From positions 682,001-746,000 of the forward strand of contig NZ_FSRC01000001.1 of the NCBI RefSeq assembly GCF_900129785.1: DNA of 64,000 nucleotides, given 5' to 3'. Below, in pieces: positions 8,284 to 16,564 of the stretch. The position numbers and the translations under genes are program-made. The DNA is from Algoriphagus halophilus (lineage in GTDB: Bacteria; Bacteroidota; Bacteroidia; Cytophagales; Cyclobacteriaceae). The notes below the pieces were generated by a model. The model ran no database searches. It had not been told where the DNA came from and was given only the letters and a program-made list of their open reading frames with translations. The first letter of the stretch is position 1. Every line of letters starts with the position of its first letter.

Positions 8284-9972
8284 ATGAAAAATAAACCATT
8301 GATTATTATTTTAGTTTTATTTCTTATCGCTGTCACAATTTTTATAGTTGGTAGGATGAGAAGGTCGGATCTTACGGAGGAAATAGAAATGAGACTTTCT
8401 TCCTACGATGAAAAACAAACTGTTCAGATTGCTGGAGAGCCGCTACTTACCTCAGAAGAGATCAAGGCCTTTTATGCAGAAAGGGATTTTGAAGAAATCT
8501 GGTCAGAGAATGGAAAAATCAATTCTCTTGCTGAAAATTTCCTTGAGGAAATTGACCATGTCAAATACGATGGACTTAACCCAGAAGATTACAATCAAAT
8601 TTTGATTCAGGAGTTTTTCGAAGAAATTGAAGGAAAAAGAAAGATTCTTAAACCCAAGTCCACTCCAGAATTAGTGGATCTGGAGTTCCTGATGACGGAT
8701 GCATTTTTGAGGCTTTCCAAAGATTTGGAGGTGGGAAAAGTCGCTCCAAATGCGAGGGGATCCTATTGGAAGTTAGCGGCTAAAGAATCGAAAATCAATT
8801 CCCGGGATTTGCTGGAAGAAGTAGCGGACGGTCTTGACCTCCATAAAGCACTGGCATCCCTTTATCCTGAAATAGAAATGTATGCGAAGGGAAGAGAAGT
8901 AATTCAAAGTCTATATGAGAAGAGCGAGGATGATACGCTGAGCTGGAAGCCTGTCAGTTTCGAGCATTCTCTAAAAGTTGGAGATACCCATGCTTCTGTA
9001 CCTGGCTTAAGGGATCGATTGAAGTTCTGGGGTTACCTGGGAGCGTATGAGGTGAAAGATCCCCTTCTTTTTGATTCAACCATGTGGAAAGGCTTGAAAA
9101 GTTATCAATTGGAAAATGGGATGAATCCAGATGGAGCTATAGGGGAGTTGACTGCTGATTTCCTAAATGATTCTCCTGAAAAGCTGATTGAAATCGCCTC
9201 GGTCAATCTTGAAAGGATGCGCTGGATTCCTGAGATCAAATGGGAGGAAGAATTGGTTTTGGTGAATATTGCCAATTACCAATTGGACTACATGAATGAT
9301 GGGGATACCACGCTATCTGCTAAAGTCATTGTAGGGAAAGAATACAATGAATCCCCGGTATTTACCGCTCCAATGAGTTACATCGTTTTCAGTCCCTATT
9401 GGAACATTCCACCCTCCATTACGCATGATGAAATCATTCCTTCTGTACGAAAAAATGGAGATTATCTAAGGGAGAAAAATATGGAAGTAGTGTCTAACTC
9501 GGGAGAAGTCCTGAACCCAAAGCAAGTAAACTGGACGGGAAAAGAGGGCGCTGATTTTCCATATCGTATCAGACAAAAGCCAGGAGGATCCAATTCCTTG
9601 GGCTTGGTGAAATTCATGTTCCCAAATGATTATAACATCTACATTCATGACACCCCCGCTAGAAGTCTTTTTGCGAGAGAGTCAAGAGCATTGAGCCATG
9701 GGTGCATCCGTATTCAGTACCCAGACCTTTTTGCGGAAGCCTTGCTGAAAGATAAAAAATGGACCAAGGGACGAATCCAAGAGGCCATGCATCAGGAACA
9801 AGAAGAAGTGGTAAAACTGGACAGAGAAATCCCTGTACTATTGCTGTATTTGACATTTTGGACTGATGAGTCGGGAAATGCTCATTTCAGACCTGATATC
9901 TACCATCGGGATACGGAATTGATCAAGAAGCTGAAAGCACCTCTGAAGACTGAATCAAAGCGGAGGTCTTGA
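8284..9972 (+). CDS. L,D-transpeptidase, YcbB-like (tandem paralogue)
   Basis: A protein of about 562 residues from the ATG at 8284; the frame also has a TTG six bases earlier (8278). The N-terminus is an uncleaved signal anchor (IIIILVLFLIAVTIFIVG) where the paralogue has a cleavable signal, so this copy is likely fixed in the inner membrane. The peptidoglycan-binding part (LENGMNPDGAIGELT) and the catalytic block SHGCIRI with C474 are intact. Long stretches are nearly identical to the upstream gene, for example MSYIVFSPYWNIP, which points to a tandem duplication. It has its own upstream region after the terminator. Its 3' end overlaps the convergent YkuD_2 gene by 50 bases. Confidence 0.92.
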   Translation: MKNKPLIIILVLFLIAVTIFIVGRMRRSDLTEEIEMRLSSYDEKQTVQIAGEPLLTSEEIKAFYAERDFEEIWSENGKINSLAENFLEEIDHVKYDGLNPEDYNQILIQEFFEEIEGKRKILKPKSTPELVDLEFLMTDAFLRLSKDLEVGKVAPNARGSYWKLAAKESKINSRDLLEEVADGLDLHKALASLYPEIEMYAKGREVIQSLYEKSEDDTLSWKPVSFEHSLKVGDTHASVPGLRDRLKFWGYLGAYEVKDPLLFDSTMWKGLKSYQLENGMNPDGAIGELTADFLNDSPEKLIEIASVNLERMRWIPEIKWEEELVLVNIANYQLDYMNDGDTTLSAKVIVGKEYNESPVFTAPMSYIVFSPYWNIPPSITHDEIIPSVRKNGDYLREKNMEVVSNSGEVLNPKQVNWTGKEGADFPYRIRQKPGGSNSLGLVKFMFPNDYNIYIHDTPARSLFARESRALSHGCIRIQYPDLFAEALLKDKKWTKGRIQEAMHQEQEEVVKLDREIPVLLLYLTFWTDESGNAHFRPDIYHRDTELIKKLKAPLKTESKRRS

Positions 9973-10627
9973 GATAATTGGGATCTTTTCCATAAATAAA
10001 CAAAAGAGAGCCCCCTTTGATAAAATCAATGGCTTTTGAAGAGATTTCTGTTGGAAGCGCTGGACAACCCAGGCTCCTTCCCAATCTTCCTACGTTCTTT
10101 GCAAAATCCTCTCGGGCATAATCAGCACCATGGATCACGATCGCTCGATTTCTGGCTTGATCATTAAACCCTTTTTCCAAACCATCCAAGCGAAGGGAAT
10201 AGCCATGTTTCCCGTGATAAGTTTCAGCGGTTTTATAAAAGCCAAGGCTGCTTTGATAGGATTCTGGCTGGTTGGAGAATTTGCTGGCCATCAGATTACC
10301 GGAATTTCTCCCATGGGAAACAACCGTATGAAGCAATACCATTTTGTTTTGTGGATCAATGATCCAAAGTCGCTTTTCTGTGGATGGCAAACTAAAATCA
10401 ATGATGGTTATTACCTGTGATTTCAATTCTCCACTCAATTTCTTCCATCCCTTAAAGGCAAGATCGAACACTTCCTTATTGGGGAGCGCAACTGAAGTTT
10501 CAGCCAACTGCTCGTATAAAGTAAGGGGTGGAGACACCATGGTTTTTTCAATCGATGTTGGCTCTTCCAATGGAAGGACGTAACTGAAAATCCAAAGAAT
10601 GGGAATAAGTAAATGGGTTGAAATCAT
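9923..10627 (-). CDS. Murein L,D-transpeptidase catalytic domain protein (YkuD_2 family)
   Basis: A 234-residue exported protein with a hydrophobic N-terminus (about 1-20). The C-terminal half matches the YkuD_2 family: VVSHGRNSG near 103-110, a segment with HGYSLRLDGLEKGFN, then AIVIHGADYA with H166 and GRSLGCPAL with the presumed nucleophile C188. Family members act on peptidoglycan peptides, and whether they transfer or hydrolyse is unclear. It is convergent with the preceding L,D-transpeptidase, and the last 16 or so codons of both genes overlap. This is therefore the third enzyme of this catalytic class in 4.2 kb. Confidence 0.87.
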   Translation of the reverse strand: MISTHLLIPILWIFSYVLPLEEPTSIEKTMVSPPLTLYEQLAETSVALPNKEVFDLAFKGWKKLSGELKSQVITIIDFSLPSTEKRLWIIDPQNKMVLLHTVVSHGRNSGNLMASKFSNQPESYQSSLGFYKTAETYHGKHGYSLRLDGLEKGFNDQARNRAIVIHGADYAREDFAKNVGRLGRSLGCPALPTEISSKAIDFIKGGSLLFIYGKDPNYLKTSALIQSSEVLSAS

Positions 10628-10807
10628 TTAATCCGGGTAATTTTTCAAAGATACAATGTTGATTTCTGGAATAAAAGTTCCAATGGTTCAGAACTTTAAA
10701 GGATTTTATTGATTTGGATCAACTATTTATGGGAACCTATTGCTAAGTTCTTCTAGTTATTAAGTTGCTTGATTACTCAACGGCTTTTATAGCGAAATAT
10801 TATTCTG

Positions 10808-10815
10808 TAATTTTG
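10808..10815 (+). promoter_or_regulatory. Candidate -7 promoter element for the pterin operon
   Basis: TAATTTTG matches the Bacteroidota -7 consensus TAnnTTTG. No good TTTG was found at the -33 position, so the match is weak. It would give a leader of roughly 100 nt containing a small CCCT/AGGG hairpin and A-rich DNA. Confidence 0.3.
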
Positions 10816-10923
10816 CAGCTGATTTTAAATTTAAAGCCCTGATCAGTAGGGAATTATTAATAATGTTTAAAAAAATCTAAAAAAAGATAAACAAAAAATA
10901 AATTTCCACTGTTCAAACAACGC

Positions 10924-11334
10924 ATGAAAGTTACCGTATTTAGAAAAGAGCATTTTAATGCCGCGCACCGTTTACACAATCCAGAATGGTCAGATGAGCA
11001 AAACAAGGCTTTTTTCGGTAAGTGTAATAACCCCAATTATCATGGTCACAATTATGAATTAGTGGTGACTTTGAAAGGGGAGGTAGACCCAGCTTCTGGG
11101 TATGTATATGATATGAAAGTGCTCAGCGATTTGATCAAAGAGCATGTCTTAAATAGATTTGATCATAAAAATTTAAACCTGGATACCGATGAATTCAGTC
11201 AACTTAACCCAACCGCCGAAAACATTGCAGTGGTTATTTGGAATATTTTGAGGGATAAAATTGATCGGAAATTCGAATTAAAGATTCGACTTTATGAAAC
11301 AGAAAGAAACTTTGTTGAATACGATGGGAATTAA
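10924..11334 (+). CDS. 6-pyruvoyl-tetrahydropterin synthase / QueD family protein
   Basis: A 136-residue tunnelling-fold enzyme. The zinc ligands are the His of FNAAHRL and the two of YHGHNY. The catalytic Cys lies in GKCNNPNYHGH, where the spacing is C-x5-HGH. Downstream are FDHKNLNLD (Asp-His) and YETERN (Glu). Bacterial QueD enzymes usually have C-x3-HGH, while animal PTPS has CNNPNGHGH, so this protein is closer to the PTPS pattern. It converts dihydroneopterin triphosphate either to a pyruvoyl-tetrahydropterin or to carboxy-tetrahydropterin (queuosine route). It overlaps folE, which supplies that substrate. No other queuosine gene is in the window. Confidence 0.87.
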   Translation: MKVTVFRKEHFNAAHRLHNPEWSDEQNKAFFGKCNNPNYHGHNYELVVTLKGEVDPASGYVYDMKVLSDLIKEHVLNRFDHKNLNLDTDEFSQLNPTAENIAVVIWNILRDKIDRKFELKIRLYETERNFVEYDGN

Positions 11335-11998
11335 TATTTCCAGCGCCTCATTTGAAGAAATTGGGGAAGAGCATGTAGGGACATCTTTAGAAACACCATT
11401 GAGAGAGGATGCTTTTGAGATGGATGATGAATTAAAGATCGAATTAATCGAAAAGCATTTCCGTGAAATCATGCATATCATGGGTTTGGATTTGACTGAC
11501 GATAGTTTGAAAGGAACCCCTCATCGTGTTGCAAAAATGTATGTAAAAGAAGTTTTCAGCGGTTTGAATCCAAAAAATAAGCCTGTTGCCAAACTTTTTG
11601 AAAACAAGTACAAGTACAATGAGATGTTGGTGGAGAAAGATATCACCTTCCATTCCCACTGCGAACATCATTTTGTACCGATTTATGGTAAGGCTCATGT
11701 AGCTTATATTTCAGGTGGAGAAGTAATTGGCCTATCTAAAATCAATAGAATTGTACAATATTTTGCCAAGAGACCACAAGTTCAAGAAAGGCTGACGATG
11801 CAAATCGGGAACGAATTGAAAGAGGTTTTGAAGACAGATGATGTGGCAATTATCATGGATGCCAATCATATGTGTGTAAGTTCCAGAGGAGTTCAGGATG
11901 TGAACAGTTCCACCGTGACATCTTTCTTTTCAGGAAAATTTGAAAAAGACGAACAAGCTCGAAATGAGTTTTTAAAATATATCTCTTTAGAGAAGTAA
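11324..11998 (+). CDS. folE: GTP cyclohydrolase I
   Basis: A 224-residue enzyme (234 if the earlier ATG at 11294 is used, which would overlap the previous gene by 41 bases). It converts GTP to 7,8-dihydroneopterin triphosphate, the entry step to folate, queuosine and biopterin-type cofactors. The zinc-binding segment HSHCEHHFVPIYGKAHVAY and the second Cys in NHMCVSSRG are present, as is VIGLSKINRIV. The ATG at 11324 leaves an 11-base overlap with the upstream PTPS-like gene, which suggests coupled translation. A clear terminator follows. Confidence 0.95.
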   Translation: MGINISSASFEEIGEEHVGTSLETPLREDAFEMDDELKIELIEKHFREIMHIMGLDLTDDSLKGTPHRVAKMYVKEVFSGLNPKNKPVAKLFENKYKYNEMLVEKDITFHSHCEHHFVPIYGKAHVAYISGGEVIGLSKINRIVQYFAKRPQVQERLTMQIGNELKEVLKTDDVAIIMDANHMCVSSRGVQDVNSSTVTSFFSGKFEKDEQARNEFLKYISLEK

Positions 11999-12022
11999 TT
12001 TTAATTGTACTAAACCAACACC

Positions 12023-12050
12023 AAAACCGGGCCTAGGCTCGGTTTTTTTT
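12023..12050 (+). terminator. Rho-independent terminator after folE
   Basis: ACCGGGC pairs with GCTCGGT around CTAG (one G-T wobble), followed by eight T. It ends the pterin pair. Confidence 0.85.
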
Positions 12051-12106
12051 ATGCTTTGAGATTCCTCAATTGGATCATTGCCCTGTACTAGGAAGACAGG
12101 AGTTTT

Positions 12107-12703
12107 TCAACCCATATGACTGATTACATTGGCAAGGCCTGCTGCCCAAATCAAAAATCCCACCGCTATTTGCCACTTAAGCTTTTTATGGTACCAGATA
12201 AATAATCCGTAGCCCAGGATAAAAAACAAGATCCATGTTAAACCGAAATCTCCAAACAGATGCCCCACTGCACGGTCCCAGGCCGGTTGGATGAGCAGGA
12301 AAGAGCCTAACATGATATTGGCCTTGTGTTTAGTGGTGTCTTTTCTTCTGTTGTAATAGGCCAATCCGATTAAGATTGATCCAAAAACAAGCTGACTAAA
12401 AACCATGATCGATAATGGTGCAAATTCTTTGAAGTAGAGGGGTAAGGTGCTAAGGAGAAAACCGATGTAAATCAGAAAGCCAATTTTTCCGACTTTTATA
12501 TGAGTTGCCGCATTTCCTTTTCTGATGAGTACATTTTGTACGACCAACAGGGTAAACCAGCTAAATGCAAAAAAAGCATGAATTAGAAATTTGGGTTGTG
12601 AGTTACTGGGTTGATGTACGTCGGTTAACCAATTGTCAGAAAAACCAATGACCATGATGATCCAAAGTAGTATGCTAAGCACCAAGAAGAAGTGTTTTCT
12701 CAT
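12107..12703 (-). CDS. Six-helix membrane protein, DUF2306-like
   Basis: A 198-residue integral inner-membrane protein with about six hydrophobic helices. The pattern KFLIHAFFAFSWF...LIRKG...HIKVGKIG and the later KHKANIML...DRAVGHLFG resembles DUF2306/YozB-like membrane proteins in which paired His residues sit at helix ends. No function is established and the family assignment is by eye. It stands alone between convergent folE and the sulfatase gene. Its promoter region contains one of three copies of a palindromic motif, 77 bases before the ATG. Confidence 0.75.
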   Translation of the reverse strand: MRKHFFLVLSILLWIIMVIGFSDNWLTDVHQPSNSQPKFLIHAFFAFSWFTLLVVQNVLIRKGNAATHIKVGKIGFLIYIGFLLSTLPLYFKEFAPLSIMVFSQLVFGSILIGLAYYNRRKDTTKHKANIMLGSFLLIQPAWDRAVGHLFGDFGLTWILFFILGYGLFIWYHKKLKWQIAVGFLIWAAGLANVISHMG

Positions 12704-12779
12704 ATGTTTTGATTTATCCCATCTGGTTACTCAAAACCCGTTTCGTATTTCTTTTTAATTCCCATTCGGTTGGAGTACC

Positions 12780-12806
12780 TTTTCTAAAATACTAATTTTT
12801 AGAAAA
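12780..12806 (-). promoter_or_regulatory. Palindromic promoter-region motif, copy 1
   Basis: On the minus strand the core reads CTAAAAATTAGTATTTTAG followed by AAAA. This copy is extended by flanking TTTTC/GAAAA arms, so both halves pair. It lies 77 bases upstream of the DUF2306-like gene, and nearly identical copies are at 18215 and 24661. Confidence 0.5.
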
Positions 12807-12930
12807 ATCCAACAAATTAGCAGGTATAAACCCTTTAGGGTTTAATGAGTTACGGGTAAAATAAGCCTTTAGTTTGAAGAGTGGGATGATTTGGCAAAGG
12901 CAACTTTATGCACCTTTAACCACCAGTTTT

Positions 12931-12954
12931 GGTGAGTTTGAGATCAAACTTACC
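12931..12954. repeat. Near-perfect 24-base palindrome
   Basis: GGTGAGTTTGA and TCAAACTTACC face each other around two bases with a single G-T mismatch. It lies between the sulfatase stop and the DUF2306-like promoter. No T-run follows on either strand, so it is not a standard terminator. It may be an operator or processing hairpin. Confidence 0.4.
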
Positions 12955-12991
12955 AAGCAAAAAATTACTTCTTCCAAGTTTTCCAATCCAC

Positions 12992-14413
12992 TTAGTTTGA
13001 TGCCATTGTTTCCAATTCAGGCATCAACTGGTACCAGGAAACCACCTTCTCAGTGAGTCTTTTTACGATGTCAGGATAGGTCTCTGCACGATTATGTTCC
13101 TCTCCGGGATCATCCATGATCTGATACAATTCCGGCCTTCCTCCATCATAATCGCATAACAGTTTCCAGTCTCCCTCACGAACAGCTAAATCGGGAAGAT
13201 TTTCAAATCCATAATAATTCTTTCTATCTGGAGGTCTACTATAAAAAATAGGAGTCTGCCGAGAAGATTTTGAATTCCCAAGAATGGTTTGAATCATGTT
13301 TTCACCGTCAGAAATAGCATTTGGAGCTGATTTGGTTCCTGTGAATTCCATCAGGGAAGGCATTAAATCGATCGCTGAAAATACGGATTCCTTGTTTCGG
13401 GTACCTTTTGCTTTTTCATCCATATATCCGGGACCCCAGACGATTAAGGAAGAGCGGATTCCGCCTTCATATAAATGAGTTTTATAGCCTTTGAGGTTTC
13501 CTGCTTGTCCCGCTCCCAGTTCAGGACCATTATCTGAACAAATCAAGATCAAGGTATTCTCGCGTAACTGATCGTTGGATTTGATATAATCGAACAATTC
13601 TCCAAACTGGCGGTCCATTGCCTCCAATACGGCAAGGTATAAGCCTCTTTTGCCAGCTTCTTTGGCTAATCCGTATTCTTCATAAGGTGGCCAATAAGGA
13701 CTGTGCACGTCATCTGGCCAGATATTTACATAGAATGGTTGCTGGTCTTTTTCTGCTTGATCCATGAACTCGATCGCTTCCTCTATAAATCCGGTAGTAA
13801 TCTCAGACCGCTGCATCCAGGTGACGGGATCACCCAAAATTTCTGCTCCTTCCCAAATCCTGCCCACTTTTCCGGTTTCATCTTTGGTGAGGGGAAGGAG
13901 TTTAGCACCCATTCCTTCAAAATTGGTCAGGGATTGATCAAAACCATATTCCCTAATAGAAGGAGCTTCCGTTACATCCCTTTGTCCTCCCATATGCCAT
14001 TTTCCAAAATGTCCCGTGGCATAACCTGCTTGCTGCAGGTTTCTGGCTAACATGGGAGCGGAGGGGTCCAACCAGTTGGCCATTCCTCGTTTTTGGTTTT
14101 GGTTTCGGTTATCTAAGTAAGAAGTAATGTTCCATCGCTGGGGGTAGGTTCCGGTGGAAATAGCCACCCGGGAAGGGGAACAAATAGGAGAGTTCACATA
14201 AAACTGTTCAAAGCTGATCCCTTCTGAAGCCATTTGGTCGAAGTTTGGAGTTTGAGCATCGGTATTGCCGAAACTGGAAAAATCCGACCAACCCATGTCA
14301 TCTATAAAGATCAGAATGATGTTGGGGTGCTTTTGTGAAGGAGGGATCGTATTAGAAAAGCTATAAAGAGGGAATAAGACAAGAGAGAAGAATAGGAAAA
14401 AAACGCTGTTCAT
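12992..14413 (-). CDS. Sulfatase (arylsulfatase A-like, type I)
   Basis: A 473-residue exported enzyme with a signal peptide in residues 1-20. The formylglycine motif C-x-P-x-R is CSPSR with C78, followed by VAISTGTYP. The metal-binding start NIILIFIDDMGWSDF is at about 31-45 and the later CSDNGPELGAG carries further metal ligands. It should hydrolyse a sulfate ester in the periplasm or outside the cell, and needs a formylglycine-generating enzyme or anaerobic maturase, which is not in the window. Marine Bacteroidota use such enzymes on algal or animal glycans, but here there is no SusC/SusD pair or glycoside hydrolase next to it, so the substrate is open. Confidence 0.93.
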   Translation of the reverse strand: MNSVFFLFFSLVLFPLYSFSNTIPPSQKHPNIILIFIDDMGWSDFSSFGNTDAQTPNFDQMASEGISFEQFYVNSPICSPSRVAISTGTYPQRWNITSYLDNRNQNQKRGMANWLDPSAPMLARNLQQAGYATGHFGKWHMGGQRDVTEAPSIREYGFDQSLTNFEGMGAKLLPLTKDETGKVGRIWEGAEILGDPVTWMQRSEITTGFIEEAIEFMDQAEKDQQPFYVNIWPDDVHSPYWPPYEEYGLAKEAGKRGLYLAVLEAMDRQFGELFDYIKSNDQLRENTLILICSDNGPELGAGQAGNLKGYKTHLYEGGIRSSLIVWGPGYMDEKAKGTRNKESVFSAIDLMPSLMEFTGTKSAPNAISDGENMIQTILGNSKSSRQTPIFYSRPPDRKNYYGFENLPDLAVREGDWKLLCDYDGGRPELYQIMDDPGEEHNRAETYPDIVKRLTEKVVSWYQLMPELETMASN

Positions 14414-14621
14414 TGATAAAAATAGATTTGGAAAATGAAGAAATGGTTTGGGTTCTAATTCTGGATTCTAAGTTATCAATTTAAGGGTATTGGTTTGACT
14501 TTGGGTAAAGATCATCTACATGTGGTGATGCCTATGTTTCTACCCTTGATTTTTAAGCATAACTGCCTTAACGAATGATTCTGGTTTATTCCATTTAACC
14601 ATGGATTGAAAATCAGAAGAG

Positions 14622-14708
14622 TCAATTTCCTTTTTTCTTTCCAATTAAAATTTTAAGGAACCATAATCCTAAAAAAAATCCCACAATAAATATCAAAGCA
14701 GTGTTCAT
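14622..14708 (-). CDS. Candidate 28-residue single-helix membrane peptide
   Basis: ATG at 14706-14708 opens a frame of 28 codons ending in TGA. The peptide begins MNTALIFIVGFFLGLW and ends in a Lys-rich tail (GKKKGN), the layout of a small inner-membrane protein with a positive cytoplasmic end. It is the only structured coding signal in the 410-base gap between the sulfatase and DUF5694 genes; the remaining DNA of this gap shows nothing else that I recognise. It has no clear Shine-Dalgarno, which is common in this phylum. No family is recognised. Confidence 0.35.
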   Translation of the reverse strand: MNTALIFIVGFFLGLWFLKILIGKKKGN

Positions 14709-14823
14709 CTTTGTTTACTTTTTAATTTGATCTGTAAAATATGCAGGCCATCGAGGGTAAATCCAAATCAAGTGCCTCAATTTCTCTGATTGGAAAAATG
14801 TTAAAAACCTCCGCTCAAAACTT

Positions 14824-15720
14824 TTAGTAAATCAGGTCGTTCAATTGTTCCACCCGATAATCCGGGTGAGACTCAAATAACTCATCCAAGATCCATTTGT
14901 GAGCACCCCCATATATGATCAACAGGTTTTCAGTAGTTGTTGGACTCACCAGGTTTTTTGAATTGGCATAGATCCGGGCATTTCTTCGATACCATCTGCC
15001 CAAAAGATCAGCACCTACATATTTGTCTAGATATCCAACGTTCACTAGACCAGTGGTCCAAAGCTGCTTGTTTCTGATAGAGTTTTCCTTAGAATTGATG
15101 AGCAACAGGTAATCTGTGACATTTAAATGCTTTTGAATGGTATCCATATAGGTATTATACCTAAGATTTTCCTGGTCAAAGGATTGCCACAACTCCAAGT
15201 GACCCAAACTATCGGCATACGCTTCCCAATCATCTATTTCATTGAGACTTTCTGGAAGTGGAGGATTATTGTCTACACAATAGACTTTTTCATGGCCTAA
15301 TATTTTTGCCAGTTTGAATCCGATCTGGAATGCTTCGTTTTTTCCTAGGACGTAATTTCCTGCGATATATTCTATGTAGAGCGAATCCATCCAATTTTGG
15401 TATTCCGGTCTCCATTCTACCGCAATTTTGGAAGGATTATACAAAACCAGTTTTTGAATTAAGGAATCTAGTTCCTTTTGATTCTGGTCGGTTGTTATAT
15501 CAATATGGTTGCTGGCCACCACATCACTCCCATCTCTACTTCGGTCAAAATGGAAAACTCCAAGTGTTAAAACCTGATGGGCAGGATCTCTCTCAATACT
15601 AGGAAAGGATTGACTAACCGATGTGATTTCCTCTGAAGGAACCTGCGTTGTTTGGTTTTTATTTGCCTTTGAGCAGGAGCAAAAAATCACGCAAGAGAGG
15701 TAGACCAATGCTTGTTTCAT
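14824..15720 (-). CDS. DUF5694 lipoprotein (TraB/ChaN-like fold suspected)
   Basis: A 298-residue protein with a lipoprotein signal (MKQALVYLSCVIFCSCSK; lipidated Cys at 14 or 16). Conserved-looking segments are LTLGVFHFDRS near 51-61, KIAVEWRPEY near 95, and LIIYGGAHKWIL near the C-terminus. GVFH...VEWRP...GGAH follows the pattern of the TraB/PrgY/EreA superfamily, in which Glu and His act in a hydrolase-like site. DUF5694 itself has no assigned function. The start overlaps the stop of the upstream membrane protein by four bases (ATGA), so the two are made together. Confidence 0.75.
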   Translation of the reverse strand: MKQALVYLSCVIFCSCSKANKNQTTQVPSEEITSVSQSFPSIERDPAHQVLTLGVFHFDRSRDGSDVVASNHIDITTDQNQKELDSLIQKLVLYNPSKIAVEWRPEYQNWMDSLYIEYIAGNYVLGKNEAFQIGFKLAKILGHEKVYCVDNNPPLPESLNEIDDWEAYADSLGHLELWQSFDQENLRYNTYMDTIQKHLNVTDYLLLINSKENSIRNKQLWTTGLVNVGYLDKYVGADLLGRWYRRNARIYANSKNLVSPTTTENLLIIYGGAHKWILDELFESHPDYRVEQLNDLIY

Positions 15721-16346
15721 GATGGATTTAATTTTTCGGAAACCATTGATTTCGCCTTTTTCAATTCTTCGGTTAGTTGGGCTTCTGTGCTGATTTGGTC
15801 ATGTGCATAATTTTCAAGGATGATCAGGTACTTTTCATTGGTGAAGCTGTTTTCTCCAATTTTATTGGTAACGCTTTGCACATATGTGTTGGATTGTAAT
15901 TCCAAGTCGCTTTGTAATTTGTATACTGAGGTAAGTTGTTCCAAAAGATCAATATCCAACCTGCTTAGTACCCCGGAAATAGAGGCTGACTGGAAAGAAG
16001 CATCCTTTAACAACGGGGGATTTAATCCTTTCCAAAATGAAAAATTGGAAGGTAATGAGTTTCTGTTTTCCAGATAAAAAATACTATCTCTTAATTGCTT
16101 GAAGTAGAGGGAGGATTCCTGAGTTACACCTTCATTGTATTCCAATTCATGAAAAATGTTGGTAAGTACCTTTTCAGTTTGTTGTAGTTCCGCCTTTTCC
16201 TCACTCCAATTGTTTGCCAATAGACCCAAATAAACTCCTAGCATCACTGGGAAAACTAGGACGATTACTTCATAAAGTATTTTTTTGAAATTTCTATTTC
16301 TGTTTTTCTTAGTAGGATTCTGCTCATTAGGATGCATAGTGCTCAT
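15717..16346 (-). CDS. Membrane-anchored protein of DUF6090-like layout
   Basis: About 209 residues. A basic N-terminus (KKNRNRNFKKILYE) precedes one transmembrane helix (IVLVFPVMLGVYLGLL) and then the motif NNWSEEK, which mirrors the NNWN that follows the helix in the DUF6090 proteins next door. The rest is a predicted helical domain, probably periplasmic. Starts at 16346 (ATG) or 16337 (ATG) are possible; the frame also opens at a TTG at 16349. It overlaps the DUF5694 gene by four bases. Function is unknown. Confidence 0.7.
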   Translation of the reverse strand: MSTMHPNEQNPTKKNRNRNFKKILYEVIVLVFPVMLGVYLGLLANNWSEEKAELQQTEKVLTNIFHELEYNEGVTQESSLYFKQLRDSIFYLENRNSLPSNFSFWKGLNPPLLKDASFQSASISGVLSRLDIDLLEQLTSVYKLQSDLELQSNTYVQSVTNKIGENSFTNEKYLIILENYAHDQISTEAQLTEELKKAKSMVSEKLNPS

Positions 16347-16564
16347 CAAATGGTAACCAGTAATTTACCTAAGATAATAAAATGGACTGATTGGAATAGA
16401 TGGTAGGTTTTTAAAAGTACCAAAAAGAGGAAAAGGCCAATTGTTTAGAATATTTTGATTACAAAAATCCCTTTCAAGTCCTGTGGATAAAGGGGCTGCC
16501 TATTTCCACTCATTCTAAAAACTGACCCTTCAAATACCCTTTTCTTGGTGATAGATTCCTTTTG

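Noticed and set aside
10816-10923. preQ1 or pterin riboswitch in the leader of the PTPS-like gene
   Set aside because: Only one weak four-base hairpin and A-rich DNA; no match to the preQ1-I consensus or the THF riboswitch core that I can see.
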